Shown: piece after piece, positions 17,219 through 29,241 of the stretch
Layout of the letters: every line of letters begins with the position of its first letter
Position numbering within the stretch: the first letter of the stretch is position 1
Source: Acidobacteriota bacterium
Lineage (GTDB): Bacteria; Acidobacteriota; Vicinamibacteria; Marinacidobacterales; SMYC01
Reading direction: 5' to 3'
NCBI GenBank assembly: GCA_004356105.1
Contig: SMYC01000069.1
Coordinates: 1-64,000 of the forward strand
Length of the DNA stretch: 64,000 bases
Position numbers and translations under genes: made by a program
Notes under the pieces: model-generated
Database searches by the model: none
What the model was told of the DNA's origin: nothing
Seen by the model: only the letters and a program-made list of their open reading frames with translations

Positions 17219-18484
17219 CTATAGGGCGCGTGGTCTTGTTTTGGCGACGGCGAGATCTCGGATGGCCTCGGTGAGCGCGTCCGCCTCGGACGGATCGAGT
17301 CGGCCGTCGGCGCTGAGCTCGACGTAAACGCGGAGAATTCGGAAAAGGTCCCGCCAGCCCAGGTTGCCGTCCTGGTTCAAAGCGGACAGCGCGTCGAAGG
17401 CGGCCGCGAGGCGAGCTCTGTCGTCATCCTCAGTTACCGTGAGCTGTTGCTCGCTTTGAAGCTTCAGTCCCTGAATCACACTTTCGTGAATGCGCTTGGG
17501 GTACATGCTGTAGACCGAGGCGGCAAAAAGACTCGTGAGGACGACGACACCGAGAACGATGGACGCGGCAACGATGAGCCAGCCGAGGCGGCGCTTGTTC
17601 CTTGGCACCGAGGCAAGCTCCTCTGAAAGAGAGACGGAGCTTCGGGGAAGCTCCAGGCGCGGGCGGTCGGCGTGTCGTTCGGGCTCGAGCGGTCGGTCGG
17701 GCTCGGGGTCCATCCGCCGGAAGTAATACACGCAGGTCAGGCCAAAAATCGCGAGTGCTGGGAGAAGGATCCCAGGCGGGATCCATAACGGCTCGCCGAG
17801 CGTGTCGAGATCGGCGAGATTGATGAGCAGGAGCCCCGCGACGTTATTGGTGAAGTGCACGATGATCGGCACGACGATGCTTCGGGTCGCGAATGCTATG
17901 AAGCCGAGCACGATTCCCGCCGCGGCGATGGCCGGAATGGGCAAGAAATGGATCACCATGAACAGAAAGGACGTCCACAGCACGGCACGGCTCCGCGACA
18001 TGGCTCTCAGAAAGCTCATTTGGATGAAACCGCGAAACATCAGCTCTTCGGAGACCGCCGCGCCCACGCCGATCGTCCCAATCTTCAAGAGCCACTCGAC
18101 CGGAGTCCGGGCTTGCATCATGCGTCGCGTCTCTTGGGCGATCTCCTCAGGCAATGCGAAGAGCTCTTCCGTGAGAAGAGAGAGTTGATCGCCGAGAATA
18201 AAAAAAGAGATGGCGAGCGGGAACGCCATGATGAAGTCGGTGCCCGATGGAAGCCGCAGGAGCAGCGTCTCCCTCAAATCGACGCGAAGACGGATTGCGG
18301 TGACCACCGTGAGCAGCAGCATCAGGGTGGGTGTCACGATGAGAACGACATTTTGCGACAAGTTCAGGGCATTGAGCAGCAAAATGGACGAAATGTGGAC
18401 GAGCAGCACGATCACGTAGAGGCCTATGCCAGCTGCTGGCGAGGGAATGGGCGTGGCCGTGGGCAATGGCTCCTTGACGCTCAT
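17219..18484 (-). CDS. CPBP family intramembrane protease with EF-hand-like C-terminus
   Basis: 'AAVSEELMFRGFIQMSFL', 'SRAVLWTSFLFMVIHF', 'VPIIVHFTNN'; C-terminal 'NQDGNLGWRDLFRIL' and 'SADGRLDPSEADAL'. Confidence 0.85.
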   Translation of the reverse strand: MSVKEPLPTATPIPSPAAGIGLYVIVLLVHISSILLLNALNLSQNVVLIVTPTLMLLLTVVTAIRLRVDLRETLLLRLPSGTDFIMAFPLAISFFILGDQLSLLTEELFALPEEIAQETRRMMQARTPVEWLLKIGTIGVGAAVSEELMFRGFIQMSFLRAMSRSRAVLWTSFLFMVIHFLPIPAIAAAGIVLGFIAFATRSIVVPIIVHFTNNVAGLLLINLADLDTLGEPLWIPPGILLPALAIFGLTCVYYFRRMDPEPDRPLEPERHADRPRLELPRSSVSLSEELASVPRNKRRLGWLIVAASIVLGVVVLTSLFAASVYSMYPKRIHESVIQGLKLQSEQQLTVTEDDDRARLAAAFDALSALNQDGNLGWRDLFRILRVYVELSADGRLDPSEADALTEAIRDLAVAKTRPRAL

Positions 18485-18602
18485 GGTCTCGAATACTATA
18501 GACCATGGCACCTTATTGAGGCGGGAGTAGACGAATAACGGGTGTTTGATATAAGCTCGTATAACTTGTCTCCTATCATTTAGTTGAATAGCTCAATCGG
18601 AG

Positions 18603-19625
18603 GTGTGCTCGATGAAAGCTCCGGAACGGATCCGGATTGCCGTCTATGGGCTTGGTCAGATCGGGCTCCAAACAGCGAAGGCTATTCTCGGCCGCCCGGC
18701 CCTGCAGCTCGTGGGGGCCATCGACACGGATCCCGCCAAGCAGCAGAGAGACGTGGCGGACCTTTCTGGGCTCACACGCCCGTCGGGTGTGCGCGTTTCG
18801 GATCGGGCCGAAGACGTCCTCGGCGTGAGCCGGCCCGACGTTGTGATCCTGACGACGGGTTCTCGCTTCAAACAGGTCCTGCCGCAGATCCGACAATGCG
18901 TCGAAGCCCGGACCAACGTTGTCAGCTCCTGCGAGGAGCTCCTGATGCCCCATGTCAACTATGCGGCGCAGGCGCGGGAGCTGAACAAGTTCGCCATTTC
19001 CCGGGACGTTTCCGTTCTCGGCACCGGCGTCAACCCCGGTTTCGTCATGGACACGTTCGCGCTCGCCGTGACGGCTCCTTGTGTCGATCTGACGTCGATC
19101 AGGATCGAGCGTGTCGTCGACGCGTCGACCCGCCGTGAGAACCTTCAGAAGAAGGTGGGTGCGGGCCTCACCCGCCTGAAGTTTCGCCGCGCCGTCAACA
19201 AAGGGGAGCTCGGACACGTAGGCCTTCTCGAATCGACCCATCTCGTGGCTGAGGGCCTCGGTTTCAAACTCGACAAAGTCAAAGAGACGGTCGACCCGAT
19301 TCTGGCGAAAAAGAGCATGAAGACGCCGCATGTCACGGTCCAAGTCGGCGAAGTCGCAGGCCTCCATCACGTGTGCAGAGGCTATCGGAACCGCAAAGAA
19401 GTCGTTACGCTCGATTTACAGATGTACCTCGGGGCGAAGAAACCGACGGATCGCATCACGGTCGAAGGCAACCCCAACGTTACCGTCTCGTTCGAGGGAG
19501 GCGTGGCCGGTGACGAAGCGACCGTGGCCATGTTGATCGCGACCGCCCCTTCCATGGTGAAGCTCGAGGCCGGTCTGCGCACGATGGTGGACGTGCCCGT
19601 GCCGCATTATCGAAACGGGTTCTGA
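18603..19625 (+). CDS. Dihydrodipicolinate reductase-like / 2,4-diaminopentanoate dehydrogenase-like protein
   Basis: 'IRIAVYGLGQIGLQTAKAIL', 'LVGAIDTDPAKQ', 'GTGVNPGFVMDTFAL'. Confidence 0.82.
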   Translation: MCSMKAPERIRIAVYGLGQIGLQTAKAILGRPALQLVGAIDTDPAKQQRDVADLSGLTRPSGVRVSDRAEDVLGVSRPDVVILTTGSRFKQVLPQIRQCVEARTNVVSSCEELLMPHVNYAAQARELNKFAISRDVSVLGTGVNPGFVMDTFALAVTAPCVDLTSIRIERVVDASTRRENLQKKVGAGLTRLKFRRAVNKGELGHVGLLESTHLVAEGLGFKLDKVKETVDPILAKKSMKTPHVTVQVGEVAGLHHVCRGYRNRKEVVTLDLQMYLGAKKPTDRITVEGNPNVTVSFEGGVAGDEATVAMLIATAPSMVKLEAGLRTMVDVPVPHYRNGF

Positions 19626-21662
<2,037 letters not shown>

Positions 21663-21728
21663 GGCCGGTACGGGCGAGTGGGGTGGGGTAGAGTTTCTTG
21701 CTAACAGATTGCTAACGCTTTATTAACG

Positions 21729-23986
21729 CTACACCGGACGTGAGAAAAAATCTAGGGTTCGAGGCCCCGAAGCGCCATCGGCATCCATCGAGCGCACGCG
21801 AAGGTCGCGTCCCGTTTCGGGATGCAGCTCAAGGAATACCAACTGCGTCCCGTCCGGCGAGAACGTCAGCGGTAGTGATGCGTTTGCACTCTCAATGAGC
21901 CGCTCGACGGCACCGGTGCCGTCGGCCGCTTTCCAGAACGTACTGAATACTCCGTCGCGTTCCGACGCGAACGCGACCTGAAGTCCATCGGGCGTCCACG
22001 CTTGACGGGTGTCATTAGCAGGATCGAAAGTCAGTCGGGTCAGCGTCTCGCGGGCGAAGTGCCAAATCCAAATGTCCGTTTCTTGATCGGCTAGGGCGAG
22101 GGCGAGCCGCGTTCCATCGGGGGAGACACGCGGGTAGCGGTAGGCACGGGGCTCAGCGGCAAGAGCCTCTTCCCTTCCGTCCCGATCCACCCACACGAGC
22201 GTGCGAACGACGTTGCCTTGCTCACGGCCCGCAACATACGCGAGAGATCCATTCTGCGACATTCCGAAGTTGGCCGCGCCGCTATCTTTGGTCATGACCC
22301 CGTCGAGCACGGGAACCGGGTCGGTCGTCACCTCGAGGTTGTCGAGGTCGAAGCCCACCGCGCGAAGCGTTCCTCCCACGCCATAGACGATATGCCCGGT
22401 GGGTGCGTAGCGGGGATTGCTCCCTCCGGGAATGAGAACCTTTGTCTCGCCGGAATCGAGTGATAGCAGCGCGATCTGAGCGCCCTCGACGGACCCACCG
22501 ATGATCGTGAACAGCACGGCCGTACTTCCTGGAAGGATCTCGGGCCACAGGTGATCACCTTGTTCCGCGTCCGGCGTCGTCAGCTCCTGCGGCTCGCCGC
22601 CACCGGCCGGCACACGCCAGAGTCCTCTGGGTCCAGTCGTCGCGAAAACGATGGTGTCGTCGTCGCCCCAGCTCGCGCCGCGCGGAGCACCTGCTGGCCG
22701 CTCAGAGATGGTCACGGGCGGGCCGCCGAGGATCGAGACTTTCTTCAATCCGTCTGCAAAATACCCAACCCAGTTGCCATCCGGAGAGATGAACACCCCG
22801 CGCGGCATCTCGCCGAGTCCGCCGAGCGGCGTTGCCTCGAGCTCGTCCAAAGCGCGGACCACGAGCTGCCTTTCATCCATGAGCGCCGGGTACACGATGC
22901 GGGTACCGTCCGGCGTGATCGCCACGTCCACATCCGGCGGGCCGAGGTTCGGTGGCATCGATGGTGGGTTGACGATAGATCGAACGAGAGGACGCGGAGC
23001 GTCAGGCTTCAGGTTCCACCCCGCGACGCCAGCGACGACACCGAAAGCCAAAGCCGCAGCGACCGCCGTCGAGGGACGCCAGCCAACCGACTGGGTGACA
23101 GCGCCGCCTTGCCGTGTAGCGGTGGTATCGAACGCTCCTTCTATGGCAAGCCGCACGTCGCCGATGGCCTGCACCCGTTGACGCGGGTCTTTCTGGAGGC
23201 AACGTCGCAAGTAGGTCGCTAGACTCGGCGATACGGTCGCGGGAAGTGCATTCCAATCCAATCTGGCTCCCGGTCTATCACCCGCGCCAGAGTCTGTGAG
23301 ATGTCGTCACCGGGGAACGGCTTCGTTCCCGTCAGCATCTCGAACAGGACGGCTCCGAAAGCCCAGATGTCCGTTCGCCTGTCCACCGCCTTGCCGCGTG
23401 CTTGCTCGGGGCTCATGTAGGCAGCGGTCCCGAGAATCACTCCAACCCGAGTCCCATCTCGCGTAAGCGTCGGTGACATCGAGCTATCAGCCTCGGCCGT
23501 TTCCTCCTGGAAGACTTTCGCTAAACCGTAATCCAGAACTTTGATCTGGCCGTCCTCGGTCTGCTTGACGTTCGTCGGTTTCAAGTCCCGGTGAACGATG
23601 CCCTGTTCGTGTGCCTCCTCTAGGGCTTCGGCCATCTGGGTGGCGATGTCGAGAGCCTCTTGGAGTGGGATGGGACCCCGCGCAATCCGCTCCGCCAGAG
23701 TCTCGCCGGGAACGAGCTCGAGAACGAGGTAGTGGGTGTCGTCAGAGTGCTCTAGCCCATAGATGGAAGCGATGTTCGGATGATTGAGAGACGCTAGGAC
23801 CTTTGCCTCTCGCGTGAATCGAGCTAGACGTTCTTCGTTCTCCGCGAACTCTTCGGGCAAGACTTTGATTGCGACATCGCGGCCAAGCTTTCCGTCTCTC
23901 GCTCGGTAGACCTCTCCCATCCCGCCTTTGCCGATGGCTTCGAGGATCTCGTAGTGGGCGAGGCGCGTTCCTGGAGCGAGAGACAT
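21729..23986 (-). pseudogene. Ser/Thr protein kinase with WD40-like propeller, split by a frameshift at ~23253-23262
   Basis: ORF 23219-23986 carries kinase motifs (GKGGMGEVYRARD, HRDLKPTNV, DYGLAKVF); ORF 21729-23261 resumes with 'DWNALPATVSPSLATYLRRCLQKDPRQRVQ' plus TolB/PD40-like repeats. Confidence 0.85.
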
Positions 23987-24015
23987 CGAGGGAATTTAAC
24001 GGTTCGACGTGGAAG

Positions 24016-24400
24016 TTACAACCGTGTCACCGTGCGGGAACGCGGGAACTTCTGGCAACTCAGTGCTATATCGTTCGTGATGTCGGTCGTTGCGTGGCCG
24101 AGACGGTGCCGCAAGCCGCGCAAAACGTCGCAGCTTCGTCTCGTCTTGCTAGCCGTACTGCGCTTCAATTCAAGCAGACGGCTTGTCGCACGAGCGCGCT
24201 CTTGCGCATCTTCCCCCGCCGCGTGCACCGCTATCCTGAGGCGGTGCCATTCGAGCTCGACGCGAAAGTTTCCGATCGGCTTCACGCCGGGCGCCCTCGA
24301 AACGGCGAATTCGAACGATCCGATCTCGTCGACTATGCCGGCCGAGAGCGCTTCTGTGGCTGTGAGGAGGCGCCCACCGCCAAAATCAGCATGGACCCTC
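24016..24400 (-). pseudogene. Possible S49/phage-type serine peptidase C-terminal remnant
   Basis: Minus-strand reading 'VHADFGGGRLLTATEALSAGIVDEIGSFEFAVSRAPGVKPIGNF...' resembles the C-terminal end of phage S49 peptidases; in-frame stop just upstream. Confidence 0.35.
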
Positions 24401-24509
24401 TTTGTGCGGCGCTAGTGCTCGGATACAGAAACTTCTGGATCTCGTTCGTGACCGAACACCGCCGAAAACTGTTGAACCTCTCGCGCGGTTCACTCGTAGA
24501 CCTAGCTGT

Positions 24510-24704
24510 ATGACCAAATTCTTGCTTTGGTTGCTCTTATTCATCCTTTGCTGGCCGCTCGCGCTATTCGCGATCGTCCTTTACCCGATTGTGTGGCTGC
24601 TTACGCTACCGTTCAGGCTCGTAGGTATTGCGGTCGGCGGGGTTTTCGAGCTGCTTCGTGCCATCGTGCTTCTCCCGGCACGCCTTCTCGGCGGCAAGGT
24701 CTGA
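24510..24704 (+). CDS. Small conserved membrane protein (64 aa)
   Basis: MTKFLLWLLLFILCWPLALFAIVLYPIVWLLTLPFRLVGIAVGGVFELLRAIVLLPARLLGGKV; two hydrophobic segments. Confidence 0.65.
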   Translation: MTKFLLWLLLFILCWPLALFAIVLYPIVWLLTLPFRLVGIAVGGVFELLRAIVLLPARLLGGKV

Positions 24705-24710
24705 TCCAGA

Positions 24711-26288
24711 CTAGCTGAGGCGCAGACGCACTTCGAAACCGGCCCCGCCGAGAGACGACGCCTGGGTGCGGATGGACCCTCCGCGACGCTCCACAATGGC
24801 TTTGACGATCGCAAGGCCTAGCCCTGTATGATCCCCACGGTGGCTCGCGTCCGTCCGATAGCTGAAGAAGCGGTCGAAGACGCGCTCCGCGTGCTCTTCC
24901 GGAATGCCCGGGCCGTCATCTTCCACGCGCACCACCGCCTCCCGACCGTTTGCTCTCGAGCTCACACGCACGTGGCCTTCGCTCGAAAAGTCGGCGGCGT
25001 TGTCAATGAGGTTCTCGAACACGCGCGCCATGCGATCGGGACCCGCGGCAACGTTGAGCTCCCCGTCGCTGAGCTCGAGCTCGAGCTCTAGGCTCTGGTA
25101 GCGCTCCCGTCCCGCCACGCCGCGTAGAACAGCGTTAAGGTCTACCGGCCCCGGCTCTTCGTCTTCTTCATCGCTCGTCCCGTCGAGCAGGGTCACTTCG
25201 CGCACCTCGGAGAGGAGCTTTTCGAGCCGTGCGATGTCGCTCTCGACGATGCGGGCAAAACGCGCGCGCTCTTCGGGGTCTTCGACTTCGGCGAGCATCT
25301 CCGCGGCGGAGCGCATCGACGCGAGAGGATTCCTGAACTCGTGGGAGACATCGGCCGCGAAGGACTCGATGAAACGCATGCGCTCTTCGAGCCGCGACGA
25401 GAGCTCTGAAAGAGCACGGCTCAAATCGCCGATCTCGTCGAGGCGCTCCAAGCCGCGAAAACGTCCTCTCAGCCGGCCGCGTCGATCGACGATCGCCTGC
25501 GCTTGTGCCCGCAGTCGCTTCAGCGGCCTCGAGATGGTCGTCGAGACGAGAAGGCTCAGCACGGCGGCGACGCCGACGGCGCCGAGCAGAAAGCGGAAGA
25601 TCGCGAGCCGGACTTCGTAGAGGTCTTGAAGAATGTGAAAGGTCGAGCGCGAGACGAGCACCGCGCCCACGATCTCACCATCGTTCTCGATCGGAATCGC
25701 GCTGTAGAGCGTGACCGAGCGCTGGCCTCCCGTTGTTACACGGGTGGCGGCGCCGTATTGGCCTTTCAGAGCGAGCTCGACTTCCGCGCCGTCGAACGGG
25801 CGCTCAGCCGAGTAGAACTCTTCACCTATGGCTGGTCGGGGGCCGCTCACGACGTAGTCCACGAGGCGGAAGAGTGACGAGCCTAGCTGGTAGAGCCAGC
25901 TTGTGCGCAGGCTCTCGTCGTCGAGAGCGTCGTCGAGCCTGTCGGGCTCCCGCCGGGGCCCGAGCTGGCTCGTGTCTGAGACCAGCCGCCGGTCCGGACC
26001 GATCACGCGGAGGCGCGATGTGGTGCGCTGCCGGAGGCGGATGAGGATGGGCTCCGAGAGCGCCGCGTGGAGCGCATCGCGCTCCGAGAGCGCCGCCGCG
26101 AGTACGCGGCCCTGCTGCACCATCGATCGCTCCTGAGCTCTCAAGAGCTGCCGCTCGAAAATAGCGAGATAGGAAACCCCGGCAACTGGGAGAAACACGA
26201 GAAGGACGTTGAAGGCTAGAAGGCGTATCGAGATCCGCGAGAGAAAGCGGCGCAAGCTGGTCAAAGCACTTTCAGGATTCGCACTCAC
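24711..26288 (-). CDS. HAMP sensor histidine kinase (ChvG-like) of a dedicated sortase locus
   Basis: HAMP region, H-box 'FAADVSHEFRNPLASMRSAAEML', 'NLIDNAADFS', 'EDDGPGIPEEHAERVFDRFF', 'GDHTGLGLAIVKAIVE'. Confidence 0.93.
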   Translation of the reverse strand: MSANPESALTSLRRFLSRISIRLLAFNVLLVFLPVAGVSYLAIFERQLLRAQERSMVQQGRVLAAALSERDALHAALSEPILIRLRQRTTSRLRVIGPDRRLVSDTSQLGPRREPDRLDDALDDESLRTSWLYQLGSSLFRLVDYVVSGPRPAIGEEFYSAERPFDGAEVELALKGQYGAATRVTTGGQRSVTLYSAIPIENDGEIVGAVLVSRSTFHILQDLYEVRLAIFRFLLGAVGVAAVLSLLVSTTISRPLKRLRAQAQAIVDRRGRLRGRFRGLERLDEIGDLSRALSELSSRLEERMRFIESFAADVSHEFRNPLASMRSAAEMLAEVEDPEERARFARIVESDIARLEKLLSEVREVTLLDGTSDEEDEEPGPVDLNAVLRGVAGRERYQSLELELELSDGELNVAAGPDRMARVFENLIDNAADFSSEGHVRVSSRANGREAVVRVEDDGPGIPEEHAERVFDRFFSYRTDASHRGDHTGLGLAIVKAIVERRGGSIRTQASSLGGAGFEVRLRLS

Positions 26289-26988
26289 GATAGCGGTAGC
26301 CTAGCCCGTAGATCGTGTCAATCTCACTGAAACCGTCGTCGATTTGGACGAACTTCTTGCGAAGTCTCTTCACGTGGCTGTCGATCGTCCGCTCGCTGAC
26401 ATAGGCGTCGTGCGGGTAGCACTCTTCCATGAGCCGGGCTCGAGACTTGACGTGGCCAGGCCGGCGCGCGAGGGCATGGAGCAGCATGAACTCGGTGACG
26501 GTGAGTGTGAGAGGCTCGCCTCTCCAGGTCGCTTGATAGCGCCCCATATCGAGCATGAGCGGCCCGAGGCTCAGACGTTCCTCGGGGGCGGTGGCGGCGC
26601 CGGCAGCCGAGAGCGCGAGCCGGCGGAAGAGGACTTTGATGCGCGCGACGAGCTCGCGCATCGCGAAAGGCTTGCACAAATAGTCGTCGGCGCCGAGCTC
26701 GAGCCCGAGCACGCGGTCGAACTCCTCGTCTTTCGAGGTCAAGAAGATGATGGGGAGCATCTCCGACTTGCCGCGCAGCTTGCGGCAGAGCTCGAGCCCG
26801 TCCATGCGCGGCATCAAAATGTCGAGCACACAGAGATCGGGGAGCCCGTTCTCGAGCTGCTCCCACGCGTTCAGGCCATCCGTGTAGAGATCGACATGGT
26901 AGCCCTCTCGGCGGAGCGCATAGGCGACCGTCTCGCGAATGTTCTCTTCGTCGTCGATGACGGCAACCGAGCCCGTGTTTTTGTTCAT
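26272..26988 (-). CDS. OmpR/ChvI-type response regulator
   Basis: 'VAVIDDEENIRETVAYALRREGY', 'PDLCVLDILMPRMDGLEL', winged-helix 'YVSERTIDSHVKRLRKKFV'. Confidence 0.94.
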   Translation of the reverse strand: MNKNTGSVAVIDDEENIRETVAYALRREGYHVDLYTDGLNAWEQLENGLPDLCVLDILMPRMDGLELCRKLRGKSEMLPIIFLTSKDEEFDRVLGLELGADDYLCKPFAMRELVARIKVLFRRLALSAAGAATAPEERLSLGPLMLDMGRYQATWRGEPLTLTVTEFMLLHALARRPGHVKSRARLMEECYPHDAYVSERTIDSHVKRLRKKFVQIDDGFSEIDTIYGLGYRYRECES

Positions 26989-27135
26989 GTAACTCCAATG
27001 TAGCGCATGAGATCGACGGCGGCTACCCGCGACACAGGATTGCCACATTGTTTCACTGTATCGCCTCGATGCCGCCGCGAGCTCCACGCATCGAAACGCT
27101 CAAATAGAAGCATGAACCTGAGGGGGAGGACCACG

Positions 27136-29241
27136 ATGCTGAAGAGGACGAAATCTTGCCTGATCGTGCTGGCGTTTCTGGCGTTAGCTGCCGATGAAAG
27201 CCAAGCGTGGCGACCGCGATCGCAAGTCGTCACTCCAGCCGATATGAAGATGGGGAGCCTCTTGCTGCGCTCGGATGTCGACCGGGGCTATGTCGAGGCC
27301 CCGACGGTCGAAACGAAGGTGCGGATACGCGTCACCGGGCTCGTGGGGCGCACCCGTGTGGTGCAGCTCTTTCGCAACCCGTCGGAAGAGTGGGTAGAGG
27401 GCGTCTACGTCTTTCCGCTACCTGAACGGGCTGCCGTGGACACGATGCGCATGAAGGTTGGGGAGCGCGTCATCGAAGGTCAGATCCAGGAAAAAACCCA
27501 AGCGCGCCGGACCTATGAAAAGGCCAAACGGGAAGGGAAGAAAGCCTCTCTGCTCGAGCAAGAGAGGCCGAACATCTTCACGGTGTCGCTCGCCCATATC
27601 GGGCCTCTGGAGGAGGTTCGGATCGAGCTCGAATATCAGGAAGAAGTCCGCTACGAGGCCGGCCGCTTCGATCTTCGCTTCCCAATGGCGGTCGGCCCTC
27701 GTTACATTCCTGGAATTCCCGCGAAGACCGAAACCGTCTCCTTCACGGGAACGGGCTGGGCGCAGCCGACGCGCATCGTCACGGATGCCGACCGGATAAC
27801 GCCACCGGTGCTGCCGCCGAATTCGCGTCGTGAGAACCCCGTCGAGCTCGACATCGAGCTGCATCTCGGGATGCCGCTCGTCAGCGTCGAGTCGTCCTCA
27901 CACGCTGTGAAGGTGGAGCACCAAGTCGCGTTCGGCTACCACGTGACGCTGCGGGAAGGGGCAGTGCCGGCAGATCGGGATTTCACCCTCAGCTGGGCTC
28001 CGGATGTCGGTGCCGCCCCAAGGGCCGCGCTCTTCAACGAAAGCGTCGACGGCGACAACTACGTGCTCTTGATGCTGATGCCGCCTTCGGACGGCCAGAA
28101 GACGGCGCGTCTTCCACGAGAGACGATCTTCGTCATCGACACCTCGGGCTCGATGAACGGCACTTCGATCGAGCAAGCGCGCGGCGCCCTACTGCACGCG
28201 CTCGATAAGCTGCAGCCGGACGACACGTTCAACGTGATCCAGTTCAACTCGTCGACCTCGAAGCTCAACCATCAGCCCGTGCCCGCCACCGCCGCCGCGG
28301 TGGAGCGCGCACGCAGCTACGTCCGAGGGCTCGCGGCAGGCGGCGGAACCGAGATGATGTCGGCTTTGACGGCAGCCTTCGGCCAACGAAGCCCGCCAGA
28401 GATCCATCGTGTCCGGCAGATCATTTTTATAACGGATGGTAGCGTCGGGAACGAGGCGCAGCTCTTCGAGCATATCCAAGCTCATCTTGGAGAGCGGCGT
28501 CTGTTCACCGTCGGCATCGGCTCGGCGCCGAACGGGCACTTCATGACCCGCGCCGCGAAGTTCGGCCGTGGCACGTTCACCTATGTCGGCACCGCGGCCG
28601 AAGTGTCGATCAAGATGGAAGAGCTATTCGAAAAGATCGAGAGCCCTGTGCTGAGCCACATCGAGCTCGACTTCGAGGACCCGACGGCTGAAGTTTGGCC
28701 TCGGAACGTTCCCGATCTCTATGAGGGCGAGCCTATCGTGGTGGCGGCGAAGGTGCGTGGGGCTGCGAGCGGGCTCGACGTGCGCGGCCGGCGCGGAGAA
28801 GAGCCTTGGGGCGTCGGTTTTCAGCTGCGCGGCGGTCAAACACAATCCGGGGTCGCGAGACTCTGGGCCCGCCGCAAGATTGCCGACCTCATAGACACGA
28901 TGACGGTTGCGAAAGAAGTCTCAGAGCGCGCCGCGGCGCGCACCGCCATCGTTGAGGTCGCCCTTCAACATCATCTCGTGTCACGCTTCACGAGTCTCGT
29001 GGCCGTCGACGTCACGCCCTCCGCCCCCTCCGGCACGATGGCGATGACAAAGGCCGTGCCCACGGCGCTTCCCGCCGGGTGGAGTTATCAGCATGTGGTG
29101 GGGACATTGCCTCAGGGAGCGACGGCCGCGGAGCTTCTGATGCTGCTCGGGTTTCTCGCCCTGACCGCGGGGCTTCTGATCTTTTGGAGCGGGGACGAGT
29201 CATGCAAAGAAAAGCCGTCGGTGTTCTCCTCTTCACCATAG
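27136..29241 (+). CDS. VIT/VWA domain sortase target protein (marine proteobacterial sortase target type)
   Basis: RBS GGGGGAGGA; signal peptide; VIT domain 'VVQLFRNPSEEWVEGVYVFPLPERAAVDTMRM'; VWA 'IFVIDTSGSMNGTSIEQAR'; C-terminal LPQGAT + hydrophobic helix. Confidence 0.9.
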   Translation: MLKRTKSCLIVLAFLALAADESQAWRPRSQVVTPADMKMGSLLLRSDVDRGYVEAPTVETKVRIRVTGLVGRTRVVQLFRNPSEEWVEGVYVFPLPERAAVDTMRMKVGERVIEGQIQEKTQARRTYEKAKREGKKASLLEQERPNIFTVSLAHIGPLEEVRIELEYQEEVRYEAGRFDLRFPMAVGPRYIPGIPAKTETVSFTGTGWAQPTRIVTDADRITPPVLPPNSRRENPVELDIELHLGMPLVSVESSSHAVKVEHQVAFGYHVTLREGAVPADRDFTLSWAPDVGAAPRAALFNESVDGDNYVLLMLMPPSDGQKTARLPRETIFVIDTSGSMNGTSIEQARGALLHALDKLQPDDTFNVIQFNSSTSKLNHQPVPATAAAVERARSYVRGLAAGGGTEMMSALTAAFGQRSPPEIHRVRQIIFITDGSVGNEAQLFEHIQAHLGERRLFTVGIGSAPNGHFMTRAAKFGRGTFTYVGTAAEVSIKMEELFEKIESPVLSHIELDFEDPTAEVWPRNVPDLYEGEPIVVAAKVRGAASGLDVRGRRGEEPWGVGFQLRGGQTQSGVARLWARRKIADLIDTMTVAKEVSERAAARTAIVEVALQHHLVSRFTSLVAVDVTPSAPSGTMAMTKAVPTALPAGWSYQHVVGTLPQGATAAELLMLLGFLALTAGLLIFWSGDESCKEKPSVFSSSP

